Shown here: one piece after another, positions 25,900 to 35,689 of the stretch
Layout: every line of letters starts with the position of its first letter
Numbering within the stretch: position 1 is the first letter of the stretch
The notes under the pieces: generated by a model
Databases searched by the model: none
What the model saw: the letters and a program-made list of their open reading frames with translations, nothing else
Told to the model about the DNA's origin: nothing
From: Bacillota bacterium
Lineage (GTDB): Bacteria > Bacillota > Clostridia > Saccharofermentanales > Saccharofermentanaceae
Length of the DNA stretch: 64,000 bases
Reading direction: 5' to 3'
Assembly: GCA_023397475.1 (NCBI GenBank)
Contig: JAEWUD010000025.1
Coordinates: forward strand, 57,556 to 121,555
Program-made: the position numbers and the translations under genes

Positions 25900-27361
25900 A
25901 TGTGTCCGGCGTGTTCGAATCATGTAATGACGACAGATTCCATGCTTCGACCAGTTGTTTCACACCGTAGGTGATCTGGTCTTCGGAGAGTCCCGCGTAG
26001 CCGAGAAGGACGGTGCCGGGTCGGATGAAGAGATGCGGATCTCCGGTGTCAATGTAATACGAAGAAATTCCGTAGACGCGAATGCCTTTTGCGGCGGCAT
26101 TCGCAACGAGGTCACTCTCTGTCATACCATTCGACACAGTAACGATGAGGTGGAGGCCCGCATCGGTTCCGCGTATTGTAAGTTCATGCCGATATTGTGC
26201 CAGCGCTCCAAGCAGAACATCGCGCTTTTTTCTGTACAGCGTCCTCATGCGACTGATATGCCTCTCGAAATCGCCGCTGTCGATGAAACGAGACAAGACA
26301 ATCTGATCAATCGAAGAAACCGTCGCCGCATAGAAGGCAAGATTTTTTCGGAAAGCGGCAAGAAGGCGCTCTGGGAGAACGAGATAGCTGATTCGTATGG
26401 AAGGCGCGATGGATTTCGAGAAGGTTCCAAGATAGATCACACGTCCGTTTCTGTCCGCTTCGCCGATCGGAGGGATCGGTCGTCCGACATAGCGGAATTC
26501 GCTGTCATAATCATCCTCAATAATGTAACGATTCTCCTTCTGCGATGCCCAGGAGAGTATATCTGAGCGCTTATGAATCGGCAGGATGACGCCGAGGGGA
26601 AATTGATGGGAAGGTGTTAAGTAAACGATGTCTGCATCACTTTGTCGCAGGAGATCTGTTCGCAAACCTTCTTTGCCTACGGGAATCAGACGTACGGATA
26701 TCCCCATGCCCGAAAAAATCTGGAAGGCTTTGTTATACAGAGGATTCTCCATGGCAATTGCATTGACCGGTGTGTCGGATCGGATGATCTGCATGATGAG
26801 TTGAAGGACGAAATCAGTCCCGGCTCCGATCACAATCTGGTCAGGACGACAGGTTAACCCGCGCGCCGTCTCGAGATAACGGCACAGAGAGGTCCTCAAG
26901 TCATAGGAACCTGCCGCGTCGTACGAACAAAGAATCTCGCCGGCTCTCTTGTCGAAGCATTCCTTGACAATCTTGCGAAGCCGGGAGAGAGGGAACGCAT
27001 CCATATCAACTGCGTTCGGCGAGAAATCAACGCGGAAATCATCAGCCGACCGGTGTGGCTCGTCCGACATAAACGCAGTCCGTGGAAGTATCTCTTTCGA
27101 AAAGTCGGGGCTTCGGGCGATCGGTCCCGGATCGGATACGAAAAAACCGCTTTTGGGACGGGCTTCGATGTACCCTTCCGACACAAGTTGCTGGTATGCG
27201 CTGTCGATGGTGTTTACGCTGTATCCGTGTAGGGCGGACATGACACGCTTGCTTTGAAGTCTTGTTCCCGGGAGGATATCGCCGCAGAGTATTCGAGACT
27301 TAATTTCTTCGTAGATACGAATGTAGATCGGATTCTTGTTGTTCGACAAGCTGTTCTTCAT
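25898..27361 (-). CDS. MocR-family regulator (GntR helix-turn-helix plus aminotransferase domain), PdxR-like
   Basis: 487 residues. The N-terminal winged helix (about 10-75: IYEEIKSRILCGDILPGTRL, SVNTIDSAYQQLVSEGYI) is GntR type; a fold-type I aminotransferase domain follows, with VIGAGTDFVLQLI, EDDYDSEFRY and the PLP-lysine region LGTFSKSIAPSIRI. MocR proteins such as PdxR and GabR sense PLP. It is divergent from an ECF S component across an 8-bp inverted repeat, pointing to control of vitamin B6 uptake. ATG 27361 (GGAGAAG) is preferred to 27388, which overlaps the operator. Confidence 0.9.
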   Translation of the reverse strand: MKNSLSNNKNPIYIRIYEEIKSRILCGDILPGTRLQSKRVMSALHGYSVNTIDSAYQQLVSEGYIEARPKSGFFVSDPGPIARSPDFSKEILPRTAFMSDEPHRSADDFRVDFSPNAVDMDAFPLSRLRKIVKECFDKRAGEILCSYDAAGSYDLRTSLCRYLETARGLTCRPDQIVIGAGTDFVLQLIMQIIRSDTPVNAIAMENPLYNKAFQIFSGMGISVRLIPVGKEGLRTDLLRQSDADIVYLTPSHQFPLGVILPIHKRSDILSWASQKENRYIIEDDYDSEFRYVGRPIPPIGEADRNGRVIYLGTFSKSIAPSIRISYLVLPERLLAAFRKNLAFYAATVSSIDQIVLSRFIDSGDFERHISRMRTLYRKKRDVLLGALAQYRHELTIRGTDAGLHLIVTVSNGMTESDLVANAAAKGIRVYGISSYYIDTGDPHLFIRPGTVLLGYAGLSEDQITYGVKQLVEAWNLSSLHDSNTPDT

Positions 27362-27374
27362 AACTTCTCCAATC

Positions 27375-27418
27375 TGATACCAACACAATATTGATATCTG
27401 ACCCTTTCAATGGTATCA
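27375..27418. promoter_or_regulatory. Probable MocR operator
   Basis: Perfect 8-bp inverted repeat TGATACCA (27375-27382) / TGGTATCA (27411-27418), centres 36 bp apart, in the gap between the divergent regulator and transporter genes. A further TGATAT lies at 27392, inside the spacer. Confidence 0.6.
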
Positions 27419-27464
27419 AATTGCGAATACAATGTCGATATTCAAAGAACTGGAGGATTTCACA

Positions 27465-28046
27465 ATGGATCATCATTCCGAACCATCGCGTGAAGCTAGC
27501 CGAGAAGAGACCGGAAACGGACCGTCATCATCACGCAGAATTCGAAGATATATTCTGAACATCACTCTTTCCGGTGTAATGGCTGCCGTTGTATTTCTTG
27601 CTACACAGATAAAAATCAACACCGCAATTGGATACGGAAATTTAGGTGACGGATTCATTCTGGCCGCATCCTATGTTCTGGGACCTCTGGCATTCTTCCC
27701 TGCGGCGATCGGATCCGCACTTGCGGATCTGATCCTGGGTTACGCGGTCTATATTCCCGCGACATTTCTGATCAAAGGCAGCATGGGACTCGTGGCAGGG
27801 GCTATCCTTCGAAGGAAGAATGTCTCTGTGAAACGCAGGATTCTGGCCGTTGTCATTGCGGAAGTCATCATGGTTGCCGGATATTTAGGATTTGAATCTT
27901 TACCCTTCATGTACGGTCCTGAGGCAGCTCTGTTGTCGGTCCCGATGAATCTCGTTCAAGCGGCATTCGGCATTGGTCTCGGACTCATCCTCATGTTTGC
28001 CCTTCGTCGTGTGAAGGAACGTTTTTACGAGAAACTTTGCGGTTGA
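27465..28046 (+). CDS. ECF transporter S component, probable vitamin B6 type
   Basis: 193 residues. After about 25 charged residues come five to six membrane helices with the ECF S-component pattern: GDGFILAASYVLGPLAFFPAA, GSALADLILGYAVYIPATF and LIKGSMGLVAGAIL (NxGD, ALADLxxGY, PATxxIKG). S components bind a vitamin and use a shared EcfA-A'-T energising module, not encoded in this window. The divergent MocR gene suggests pyridoxine, pyridoxal or pyridoxamine as substrate; this is inference from context. ATG 27465 with GGAGG is preferred to 27432, which lacks a ribosome site. Confidence 0.82.
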   Translation: MDHHSEPSREASREETGNGPSSSRRIRRYILNITLSGVMAAVVFLATQIKINTAIGYGNLGDGFILAASYVLGPLAFFPAAIGSALADLILGYAVYIPATFLIKGSMGLVAGAILRRKNVSVKRRILAVVIAEVIMVAGYLGFESLPFMYGPEAALLSVPMNLVQAAFGIGLGLILMFALRRVKERFYEKLCG

Positions 28047-28077
28047 TTCGACTATTATTCATTTAATATAAGCGCAC

Positions 28078-28117
28078 AGGGTTGTCTCTCAACTTTCGTT
28101 TTGAGACAGCCCCTTTT
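28078..28117 (+). terminator. Terminator of the S-component gene (dispersed hairpin family)
   Basis: Stem GGGTTGTCTC / GAGACAGCCCC with loop sequence TCAACTTTCGTTTT, then TTTT. Its reverse complement recurs almost exactly at 55079-55119. Confidence 0.88.
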
Positions 28118-28209
28118 CGCAGAAAAGATTGGAGCATCGGGTTTTCCTTGACGCATGTATGGCAAAAACATAAAATGACATAAGAAATATTGTCATGAAG
28201 GGAAACGTG

Positions 28210-29139
28210 ATGAAGAGAGTCGTTATTACCGGAGCCGGAGGGTTTATCGGTTCTGAACTGGTTCGTCGTCTGATTGACCGGGGGATCGAAGTATATGCCG
28301 TCGTTCGTCGCGGCGGTTTGGGCACATCAAGACTGGTGCTGTCCTCTCATTTACACATCGTCGAATGTGATATGGATGAATACGATACGCTTCATGAGCG
28401 CATTCCGGCGGGTGAACTCGATGTTTTCTATCATTTTGCCTGGGAAGGCAGCGCAGGCTTGCGTCGGGCGGATGCTTCTTTACAGCTGATGAATGTTCGC
28501 TATGCGGTGGATGCGGTCGCGGCGGCATCCCGTATGGATGCGAAGTGCTTCTGCGGTGCCGGAAGTATTATGGAGACGGAAGCAGACCGATACATTCCGG
28601 AAGACGGCGTGATGCCGGGTGCCGGTTATATCTACAGCACGGCGAAGCTCACAGCGCATTATATGGCCAAGACAATGGCGGCGACGCTTCATCTACCGTT
28701 TGTATGGGGCGTGATTTCCAATGCGTACGGAGAGGGTGAGATCTCGCCTCGATTTGTAAACACCACCCTGCAGAAGCTGATGGCGGGTCAATCCGTCGAT
28801 TTTACCGAAGGAAAACAGTTATATGACTTCCTTCATGTTTCCGATATGGCGGAAGCCTTCTATTCGATCGGAGCATCGGGGAAACCATTTACTGCATATT
28901 ACCTGGGAAGCGGCGAAGCCAGACCGCTTCGAGAGTATATTGAAATCATGGGTAAGGTCTGCAATCCGAACGCGGAGTTGCGATTTGGCGCCGTTCCTTT
29001 TAACGGGGTCTCTTTGCCGAAGGAATTCTTCGATACGGCGAAGCTTTTCGAGGATACAGGGTTCCGTCCGGTTGTCACATTCGAGGAAGGCATTCGACGA
29101 ACCGCCAGCTGGTTGAAGGCAAGGGAGGAGATTTTATGA
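28210..29139 (+). CDS. NAD-dependent sugar epimerase/dehydratase (SDR)
   Basis: 309 residues. Rossmann motif GAGGFIGSELVRRL at about 9-22, and the YxxxK pair in YIYSTAKLTAHY. This is the extended SDR fold of nucleotide-sugar epimerases, dehydratases and reductases; the substrate is unclear. Start ATG 28210 with AAGGGA upstream, preferred over in-frame ATG 28195. It opens a rightward surface-glycan operon and overlaps the next gene by 4 bp. Confidence 0.88.
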   Translation: MKRVVITGAGGFIGSELVRRLIDRGIEVYAVVRRGGLGTSRLVLSSHLHIVECDMDEYDTLHERIPAGELDVFYHFAWEGSAGLRRADASLQLMNVRYAVDAVAAASRMDAKCFCGAGSIMETEADRYIPEDGVMPGAGYIYSTAKLTAHYMAKTMAATLHLPFVWGVISNAYGEGEISPRFVNTTLQKLMAGQSVDFTEGKQLYDFLHVSDMAEAFYSIGASGKPFTAYYLGSGEARPLREYIEIMGKVCNPNAELRFGAVPFNGVSLPKEFFDTAKLFEDTGFRPVVTFEEGIRRTASWLKAREEIL

Positions 29140-29762
29140 CGAATCCTACATCTTTCGGATTCATCTCAACGGATATCGCAGGAGCATACTTGGTTAATCC
29201 ATTCTATATGGAGGATTCCCGCGGATATTTTGCTAAGAATTACGAGAAGGAGATCTATCAGTCTCTCGGTTTTTTTCGCGAGATTGCCGAAGAATTCGAG
29301 ACCCTTTCAGCACATAACGTCTTGCGCGGCTTGCATTTCCAGAATCGTTTCCCGCAGGATAAGATCGTCCGCAGTGTGAAGGGCGAGATTTATGATGTAA
29401 TCGTCGATCTCCGTAAGGACTCGGAGACCTTTCTGGAGTGGCGCGGTTTTCATTTGAGCGAGAAGAATCGGCAGTCGCTGCTTGTTCCGCATGGGTGTGC
29501 GCATGGTTTTCTTGTCCTATCCAAGGAAGCTTTGGTGTCCTACATCTGCGCAGGGAAATATTATCGGGAATACGATACGGGAATTCACTATAAGGATTCT
29601 CGCCTTTCGATTGATTGGCCGATTGATCCGAATGAGAAGCTGATTATCTCGGAGAAGGACGCCGCACTCCAGACGCTGGATGCGTTTCTGGATGTGCATG
29701 GAGGTTTTGGCGCCGATGAGATGCCGGATGCCGGGGATGATATCCCAGGAGGTAAGATTTGA
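29136..29762 (+). CDS. dTDP-4-dehydrorhamnose 3,5-epimerase-like cupin (RfbC family)
   Basis: 208 residues. The RmlC cupin motifs are present: DSRGYFAKNYEKE, NVLRGLHFQ (catalytic His region), KIVRSVKGEIYDVIVDLR and PHGCAHGFLVLS. These enzymes epimerise nucleotide 4-keto sugars. Partner genes rfbA, rfbB and rfbD are not in the window, so rhamnose itself is not established; with the SDR upstream the pair may make another deoxy sugar. The stop overlaps the TTG start of the next gene. Confidence 0.88.
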   Translation: MTNPTSFGFISTDIAGAYLVNPFYMEDSRGYFAKNYEKEIYQSLGFFREIAEEFETLSAHNVLRGLHFQNRFPQDKIVRSVKGEIYDVIVDLRKDSETFLEWRGFHLSEKNRQSLLVPHGCAHGFLVLSKEALVSYICAGKYYREYDTGIHYKDSRLSIDWPIDPNEKLIISEKDAALQTLDAFLDVHGGFGADEMPDAGDDIPGGKI

Positions 29763-30700
29763 AGACGATCTATTTTGCCGTACCCTGTTATAACGAGGAA
29801 GAAGTGCTTCCCGAGACATCCAAACAACTTGTCGCTAAGATGAATTCGTTGATTTCTGCCGGAAAGATTAGCGGGAACAGCCGTATCCTATTCATTGACG
29901 ACGGGTCAAAGGATAAGACTTGGCAGATGATCGAAGAGTTACATCGCAATGAGAAGTTGATTTCCGGTCTTAAGCTGTCACGTAACCGCGGACATCAGAA
30001 CGCCCTTCTCGCCGGACTTATGACGGCGAAGGAACATGCGGATGCCGTCGTGTCGCTCGATGCGGATCTTCAGGATGATATCGATGCGATTGACGCCTTT
30101 ATTGACCGTTATGAGGACGGATGTGACATCGTTTACGGTGTGCGTTCATCGCGCAAGACGGATAGTATATTCAAACGCTCAACGGCACAGTTTTTCTATA
30201 AGTTGATGAAGTGGATGGGCGCGGAAGTCGTTTATAATCACGCGGACTACCGGTTGATGAGCCGTCAAGCTGTCGTGGCCCTCGCTGAGTTTGAGGAATC
30301 GAATCTCTTCCTGCGCGGTATGGTGCCGATGGTGGGATTTCGATCGGACAAAGTGTTCTATGAACGTAAGGAGCGCTTCGCCGGCGAGTCGAAGTATCCC
30401 TTGCGAAAAATGCTCAGTTTCGCGATGGACGGGATTCTCTCCTTCAGCGTTAAGCCGATTAAGATGATCACGAATCTTGGTTTCTTCGTGTTTATGGTCA
30501 GTATCATCATGTTGATCTACTTCCTCATCAGTTATTCGACGGGCAAGGCCGTCGAAGGATGGACAACGATCGTGATTTCAACGTGGGCGATCGGAGGATT
30601 GCAACTTCTCGCGATCGGTGTTATCGGAGAATATATCGGCAAGATTTACTTAGAGACAAAGAGGCGTCCCAAATACATCATAGAGAAATTTCTTGATTAG
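29759..30700 (+). CDS. Family 2 glycosyltransferase with two C-terminal membrane helices (GtrB/DPM-like)
   Basis: 313 residues. GT-A motifs: VPCYNEEEVLPE, FIDDGSKDKTW, SLDADLQDD (DxD-type), SRNRGHQNALLAGL. Two membrane helices (about 240-262 and 275-300) end the protein. This architecture belongs to polyprenyl-phosphate sugar transferases such as GtrB and YfdH. Start is TTG 29759 after AGGAGGTAAGA, overlapping the preceding stop. It likely moves a sugar to undecaprenyl phosphate. Confidence 0.9.
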   Translation: MKTIYFAVPCYNEEEVLPETSKQLVAKMNSLISAGKISGNSRILFIDDGSKDKTWQMIEELHRNEKLISGLKLSRNRGHQNALLAGLMTAKEHADAVVSLDADLQDDIDAIDAFIDRYEDGCDIVYGVRSSRKTDSIFKRSTAQFFYKLMKWMGAEVVYNHADYRLMSRQAVVALAEFEESNLFLRGMVPMVGFRSDKVFYERKERFAGESKYPLRKMLSFAMDGILSFSVKPIKMITNLGFFVFMVSIIMLIYFLISYSTGKAVEGWTTIVISTWAIGGLQLLAIGVIGEYIGKIYLETKRRPKYIIEKFLD

Positions 30701-30715
30701 GAGATTAATCAATAC

Positions 30716-31516
30716 ATGGATAAACCGAATCAAAAGCATACCTTTGCGATCTGCGCCTACAAGGAATCCCCCTATTTGGAGGAATGTGTCGCATCTCTGG
30801 CGGGGCAGACGGTACGAAGTAATATGTTTATTTCAACATCGACCGATAATGCTTTTATTCGTGGCATCGCCGAGAAGTATCAACTGCCTGTTTATATCAA
30901 TGAAGGCAAAGGAGATATGCAGGACAATTGGAATTTTGCCTACAGTAAGGCAGAGACTCCCTTTGTCACAATTTGTCATCAGGATGATTACTATTTTCCG
31001 GATTTTGCCAAGTATACACTCGATGCAATTGAGCGTATACCTCAAATCATTATGCTCCATACGAATTATTACGATGTAGTCGACGGCAAGACACTTCCGG
31101 CGAATATGAACAAGAAGATCAAAACATTTATCAATTTTCTCGTCCGTTTTCAGCTTTTCGCGAAGCATCGTTTCTTCCGAAAACTCGCCTTGTCCTTTGG
31201 CAATTCGATCTGCTGTCCTTCGGTTACCTATAACCGTGAGATCGTTGGCCCATCGCCCTTTCATTCGGATCTGGCGATGGCTGTCGATTGGGACTTGTTC
31301 TTTACTCTGGCGGATCGATCGGGAACCTTCGTGTATCACAAGCAACCGCTTACCGCAAAGCGTCTGCATCGTGAGTCGGGAACGAATGAGACAATACAGA
31401 ACGGTGCCCGCTACAGAGATGATGTAGCGATGTTTTCGAGAATCTGGCCGAAGCCGATCGCTTCGGTGATCGTACGATTATATAAGAAAAGCTACGAGGT
31501 CAACGACTTCTCATAG
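30716..31516 (+). CDS. Family 2 glycosyltransferase
   Basis: 266 residues without membrane helices. FAICAYKESPYLEECVASLAG is the family 2 opening, CHQDDYYFPDFAKY carries the acidic metal-binding residues, and VDWDLFFTLADRSG is a late acceptor-side segment. Last gene of the rightward glycan operon, 15 bp after the GtrB-like gene, RBS AGGAGATTA. Donor and acceptor sugars are unknown. Confidence 0.85.
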   Translation: MDKPNQKHTFAICAYKESPYLEECVASLAGQTVRSNMFISTSTDNAFIRGIAEKYQLPVYINEGKGDMQDNWNFAYSKAETPFVTICHQDDYYFPDFAKYTLDAIERIPQIIMLHTNYYDVVDGKTLPANMNKKIKTFINFLVRFQLFAKHRFFRKLALSFGNSICCPSVTYNREIVGPSPFHSDLAMAVDWDLFFTLADRSGTFVYHKQPLTAKRLHRESGTNETIQNGARYRDDVAMFSRIWPKPIASVIVRLYKKSYEVNDFS

Positions 31517-31556
31517 AAGTTACAAGTTCGATCATCAAAACTCGGGAAAAACGCGA

Positions 31557-32258
31557 TCAGGATCTTCCGAAACGTATTTGCAGGAACATGAACAGCGTTT
31601 TGATGTACGTGGCGATGAAGCGAAGAAGTCTACGCTTCGACTGACCGTATACGCGCTTCTCAAAGGTGATCGGAACCTCGGCAATCGAGAAATTCTTCTT
31701 GTTCTTCTTCATGCGGAGAATGACTTCCTGCAACACTTCATAATTGAGACAGGCTAGGGTTACGGCCTGAAGTTGCGCGGCGTCATAAATTCGGAAGCTT
31801 GTCGAAATATCGCGAGCTCTTACACCGATGACGATTCGCATCACGGTGTTGAGAATTATGGACATAACAAAGGAGAGTCTTGAGTCTTTGGTGTGCCCGC
31901 CTCTGCAATATCGGGATCCGATCACGAGATCATAGCCCTCCATTGATCTGGCATACAGCTCCGGGATCTTCTCCGGGGAATGTGAACCATCTGCATCCAG
32001 AACGAGTATCTTATCCATACGCGCTTTACGAATGCCGGTTCGAAAGGCTCCGGCATAGCGCGGCTCCTCCTGGTTCATATACCGAACCGAGGGGAACTTC
32101 GCGCAAACGGAGGGAGTATCGTCCGTAGCCTGTGCGGAATCGACGACGAGAATCTCATACCCAGTCCCTGTGGTGTCAAGAGCCGCGATAATGCGCGGCA
32201 GAAGAACCACCAGATTCTCGGCTTCGTTCGCTGCCAATAATACGACGCTGATTGCCAT
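31557..32258 (-). CDS. Dolichol/polyprenyl-phosphate mannosyltransferase-like family 2 glycosyltransferase
   Basis: 233 residues. SVVLLAANEAENLVVLLPRI, ILVVDSAQATDDT, ILVLDADGSHSPEKI (DxD) and LVIGSRYCRGG form the DPM1 pattern. There are no C-terminal membrane helices, so it resembles soluble DPM1. It reads opposite to the preceding operon and shares a TAATG overlap with the GT87-like gene upstream: the pair could supply and use a polyprenyl-linked sugar. Confidence 0.88.
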   Translation of the reverse strand: MAISVVLLAANEAENLVVLLPRIIAALDTTGTGYEILVVDSAQATDDTPSVCAKFPSVRYMNQEEPRYAGAFRTGIRKARMDKILVLDADGSHSPEKIPELYARSMEGYDLVIGSRYCRGGHTKDSRLSFVMSIILNTVMRIVIGVRARDISTSFRIYDAAQLQAVTLACLNYEVLQEVILRMKKNKKNFSIAEVPITFEKRVYGQSKRRLLRFIATYIKTLFMFLQIRFGRS

Positions 32259-33571
32259 TAACTCGCCTCCTTCACGAAAGTTGCTTCCGACGCAACCTGT
32301 GTATGCTTTACTTGTCGCCGGGAGGAATCATAGATTCTTCGTCCGCCGCAAATCAGTCCGTCTACAATAAGGAGCACATACATGGCAAGAAGCGCCGCAT
32401 TTGCGATTCTACCGGTGTGAAGAACCATGTTCGAATCCACAAACTGAAGAGGATTCAGGATCAGAACCATAAGTGGGAGATAGATCCAATCCGTCAGAGA
32501 GTGCTCTTTCTCATTAAGAAAAAGAAGAATCGCGGCGAAAAGATAAACGCCACAGTAATACGCACTGTTGGTCGGAGTCGCGATTAAAGCAACGGAGAGA
32601 ACCATCGCCGCCTTCCAGTTCTTTTTTGCGAAAAGACTCGAAAGAAGTGCGAGAGCCAGAAAGATATAGGAGAGAATCACAAAAAGTTGAACCTGTGAAT
32701 AGGTTGTATCCGTCACCATATGGAACGGGACAAAACCGAAGCGGAAGGTAGGATTCTGCATCAAGTATCTCTCGGTATTCTTACCGACATTCTCAATCAT
32801 CAGACGAATACATTCTCCCGGACCCGGGTACAGAAGAAATGGCATAAAGAAGCATACGGCCCCATACAAAACGGTGCGACCTGCGGCAAAGAAACGTTTA
32901 TCCTTCAAGATCAATATGCCGAAGATCACGGGATATACTTTGAGAGAGGCAGCGATCGCAAGGCAGAGGTAGCTCAACTCTCGAACGCGCTTGTCTTCTG
33001 ACTGATATCCGAGAAGAAACGCACCGAGGAAAAACGCGGCGAGAAGAATGGTGTTTGCTCGCTCAACAGCAAAAATAAATACTCCGGAGGTAAAAAAAGT
33101 CAATAAGGTGACCGACTTCACAAATGCAGTCCCGTTCTTCTTCATATAGATCAGCAAGGCCATCGGAACGATGCTAATAATCAGAAACCCCATCAAAGCC
33201 ATAAGTCCGAACTGCGTCGTGCGATATACAGACTGATGGAAAAATTCCGCGCTGACAATTCGGGAGAAAGGATACAACAGCATATAAGCAAAAGGAGGAT
33301 ATGCAGTCTCCGGTTGGTAAACGGGGAACTCAAAACGGTACGGATCTCCTTTGGAGACATAGCGAAGAACATTATAAAAGTCCATAAACATATCGCCGGA
33401 TTTGGCTCCGTCGAAAAAATACGTATTCTGAAGTTCGGTATTCGAGGCGATCAAAATATAGAGTGAAGAGAATGCCGCCATCAGAAGAAGGGAACAAAAA
33501 ACGATCTCAAAGACCGGCTGCTTACGCAACAAGCGGGGAATGAAGACCTTCTCGTCCTTGACCTTGTTCAT
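32258..33571 (-). CDS. GT87-like polytopic glycosyltransferase (DUF2029)
   Basis: 437 residues with 9-11 membrane helices. The acidic loop SGDMFMDFYNVLRYVSKGDPY after the first helix (split here as GDMFMDFYN and GDPYRFEFPVYQP) and the YPPFAYMLLYPFSR segment match the GT-C fold of GT87 mannosyltransferases, where the first loop Asp is catalytic. It would add a sugar from a polyprenyl-phosphate donor outside the membrane. First gene of the leftward pair; ATG 33571, GGAGCGG. Confidence 0.78.
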   Translation of the reverse strand: MNKVKDEKVFIPRLLRKQPVFEIVFCSLLLMAAFSSLYILIASNTELQNTYFFDGAKSGDMFMDFYNVLRYVSKGDPYRFEFPVYQPETAYPPFAYMLLYPFSRIVSAEFFHQSVYRTTQFGLMALMGFLIISIVPMALLIYMKKNGTAFVKSVTLLTFFTSGVFIFAVERANTILLAAFFLGAFLLGYQSEDKRVRELSYLCLAIAASLKVYPVIFGILILKDKRFFAAGRTVLYGAVCFFMPFLLYPGPGECIRLMIENVGKNTERYLMQNPTFRFGFVPFHMVTDTTYSQVQLFVILSYIFLALALLSSLFAKKNWKAAMVLSVALIATPTNSAYYCGVYLFAAILLFLNEKEHSLTDWIYLPLMVLILNPLQFVDSNMVLHTGRIANAALLAMYVLLIVDGLICGGRRIYDSSRRQVKHTQVASEATFVKEAS

Positions 33572-33684
33572 TTTCCGCTCCGTTCGCGATATAAGAATGG
33601 ATAAAGTATAAGGGATTGGCCGGAAACTCGCAAGAATTCAGGGAAAAATACCTGTGGGAAAGGTGTAAATCGCGCGCTTTTCGT

Positions 33685-33714
33685 TTGACAGTTGCGAGGC
33701 GAAAAACGTATACT
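33685..33714 (+). promoter_or_regulatory. proS promoter
   Basis: Perfect TTGACA (33685-33690), 18-bp spacer, TATACT (33709-33714). The 42-bp leader to the start has no T-box. Confidence 0.85.
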
Positions 33715-33755
33715 CACATGTGTTCATAATCCCGAAAAAATGAGGTGTCGCCTGT

Positions 33756-35468
33756 ATGCGTCTTTCGAAATTTTTCATGTCTACACAAAGAGAAGTCCCT
33801 GCCGATGCAGAGATCGTGAGCCACCAGCTGATGCTGCGGGCCGGAATGATGCGAAAAGTCGCATCGGGCATTTATGCGTTTCTGCCGATGGGGTACCGTT
33901 CCTATCGCAAGGTCGAACGAGTTGTACGCGAAGAAATGGATCGTGCGGGTGCACAAGAATTAATTATGCCGGCGATCCTTCCCGCCGAGGTCTATATGTC
34001 TTCGGGCCGTTGGGAGAAGTTCGGACCGGAGATGTTCCGTCTCGAGGATAGAAGCGGACGCCAATTCTGTCTCGGACCGACCCACGAAGAACCCTTTACC
34101 GAGACTGTGCGGGATACGATCCGTTCGTACCGTCAACTCCCCGTAACTCTTTACCAGATCCAGCATAAGTATCGCGACGAGAAACGCCCACGCTTCGGTG
34201 TCATGCGTGCACGTGAATTTGTTATGAAGGACGCCTACAGCTTTGATGTGGACGAGAAGGGACTCGACGCATCCTATACCGCTATGTATGACGCGTACTG
34301 CAGGATTTTTCGCCGATTAGGCTTGGATTATCTGCTCGTTGATGCGGACTCGGGAGCGATGGGTGGCTCAGGGTCTCAGGAATTCATGGTCAAATCATCC
34401 GTCGGCGAAGATGCAATCGCATTCTGCCCCTCGTGTGGATACGCGGCGAATGAGGAGAAGGCTCCTTGTTCTGCCACTGCGCCGGAGATTGAACCCGAAC
34501 AGATGCCGATCGAGAAGATCTATACGCCGCACGTGAAGACAATCGAAGAGCTTACATCCTTCCTTGGAACCGTTCCTTCATCCTTCATCAAGACAATCCT
34601 TTATTCGGTCGATGGGAAAACCGTAGCGGTCATGGTTCGTGGAGATCGCGAGATTAACGAGACAAAATTGAAGAACCTTTATGATGCGAATGAACTGACG
34701 CTTGCTCCGTTCGCGGAAGTCGAGCGTATTACCGGCGCGGAAGTCGGATTTGCCGGGCCGATTCGTCTCGCGGAGAAGATCGATCTGATCGCCGATAACG
34801 AAGTGCTGGTGATGCGTAACGCGATTTGCGGTGCCAACGAGAGCGATTATCATCTGAAGAATGTGAATCCGGGTCGTGATTTCACACCGACACGCGTGGT
34901 TGATGTTCGGAACATTGTTCCGGGCGACCCCTGTCCGAAATGCAAGAGACCCGTTGATACCTGCCGAGGGATTGAGGTCGGGCATATTTTCAAACTCGGG
35001 ACAAAGTACTCGGATGCTCTCGGATGCAAATATTTGGATGCGGCCGGGAAAGAGAACAGCATGGTCATGGGCTGTTATGGAATCGGTGTCGGAAGAACTT
35101 TAGCTGCTATTATCGAACAACACAGCGATGAGAACGGAATCGCGTGGCCGATGTCGGCCGCACCCTTTCAGGTCATTATCGTTCCGACAAACACGACGGA
35201 TGAGAAGATTAACCTTCTTGCGGAAGAGATATACCTGCGTCTTCAGCAGGAAGGAATAGAGGTTCTTCTTGACGATCGGGATGAACGACCCGGAGTCAAG
35301 TTCAAGGATGCGGACCTTATTGGTATTCCTCTTCGCGTCACTGTCGGACGCAAAGCCGTTGACCGCATTGTTGAGATGAAGAAGCGCGCTGAGGGAGAAG
35401 TCACCGAACTCTCATCCGAGGATGCGGTTGCACAAGTGATTGCACTTGTAAGCAACGGGAATATCTAG
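33756..35468 (+). CDS. proS: Prolyl-tRNA synthetase, bacterial type with editing insertion
   Basis: 570-residue class II synthetase. [18 protein letters not shown] opens it; [19 protein letters not shown] is motif 1 and [17 protein letters not shown] motif 2, and [18 protein letters not shown] is motif 3. The insertion between motifs 2 and 3 (about residues 220-400) is the INS editing domain that clears Ala-tRNA-Pro. The anticodon-binding domain ends the protein. Single gene with promoter and terminator. Confidence 0.97.
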   Translation: MRLSKFFMSTQREVPADAEIVSHQLMLRAGMMRKVASGIYAFLPMGYRSYRKVERVVREEMDRAGAQELIMPAILPAEVYMSSGRWEKFGPEMFRLEDRSGRQFCLGPTHEEPFTETVRDTIRSYRQLPVTLYQIQHKYRDEKRPRFGVMRAREFVMKDAYSFDVDEKGLDASYTAMYDAYCRIFRRLGLDYLLVDADSGAMGGSGSQEFMVKSSVGEDAIAFCPSCGYAANEEKAPCSATAPEIEPEQMPIEKIYTPHVKTIEELTSFLGTVPSSFIKTILYSVDGKTVAVMVRGDREINETKLKNLYDANELTLAPFAEVERITGAEVGFAGPIRLAEKIDLIADNEVLVMRNAICGANESDYHLKNVNPGRDFTPTRVVDVRNIVPGDPCPKCKRPVDTCRGIEVGHIFKLGTKYSDALGCKYLDAAGKENSMVMGCYGIGVGRTLAAIIEQHSDENGIAWPMSAAPFQVIIVPTNTTDEKINLLAEEIYLRLQQEGIEVLLDDRDERPGVKFKDADLIGIPLRVTVGRKAVDRIVEMKKRAEGEVTELSSEDAVAQVIALVSNGNI

Positions 35469-35506
35469 TGTAAGGGCATAAAAGAGAAAACTAAGTAAAT
35501 CAGGAC

Positions 35507-35545
35507 CCCCGATGCTCGACATGATGTCTTGCATCGGGGGTTTAT
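35507..35545 (+). terminator. proS terminator
   Basis: Perfect stem CCCCCGATGC / GCATCGGGGG with a 15-nt loop, followed by TTTATTT. Confidence 0.93.
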
Positions 35546-35689
35546 TTGTATCTACATGATGTTCTCACTATCTAAGCTATGGAAAAAATTAAGGAATTGT
35601 TATAATATACAATCACGTTAACAAAATCACAAAATTCTTATGCACAATGACAAGCATAGCAAAACAATGTTTGTCGCACCGGAGGCGTT

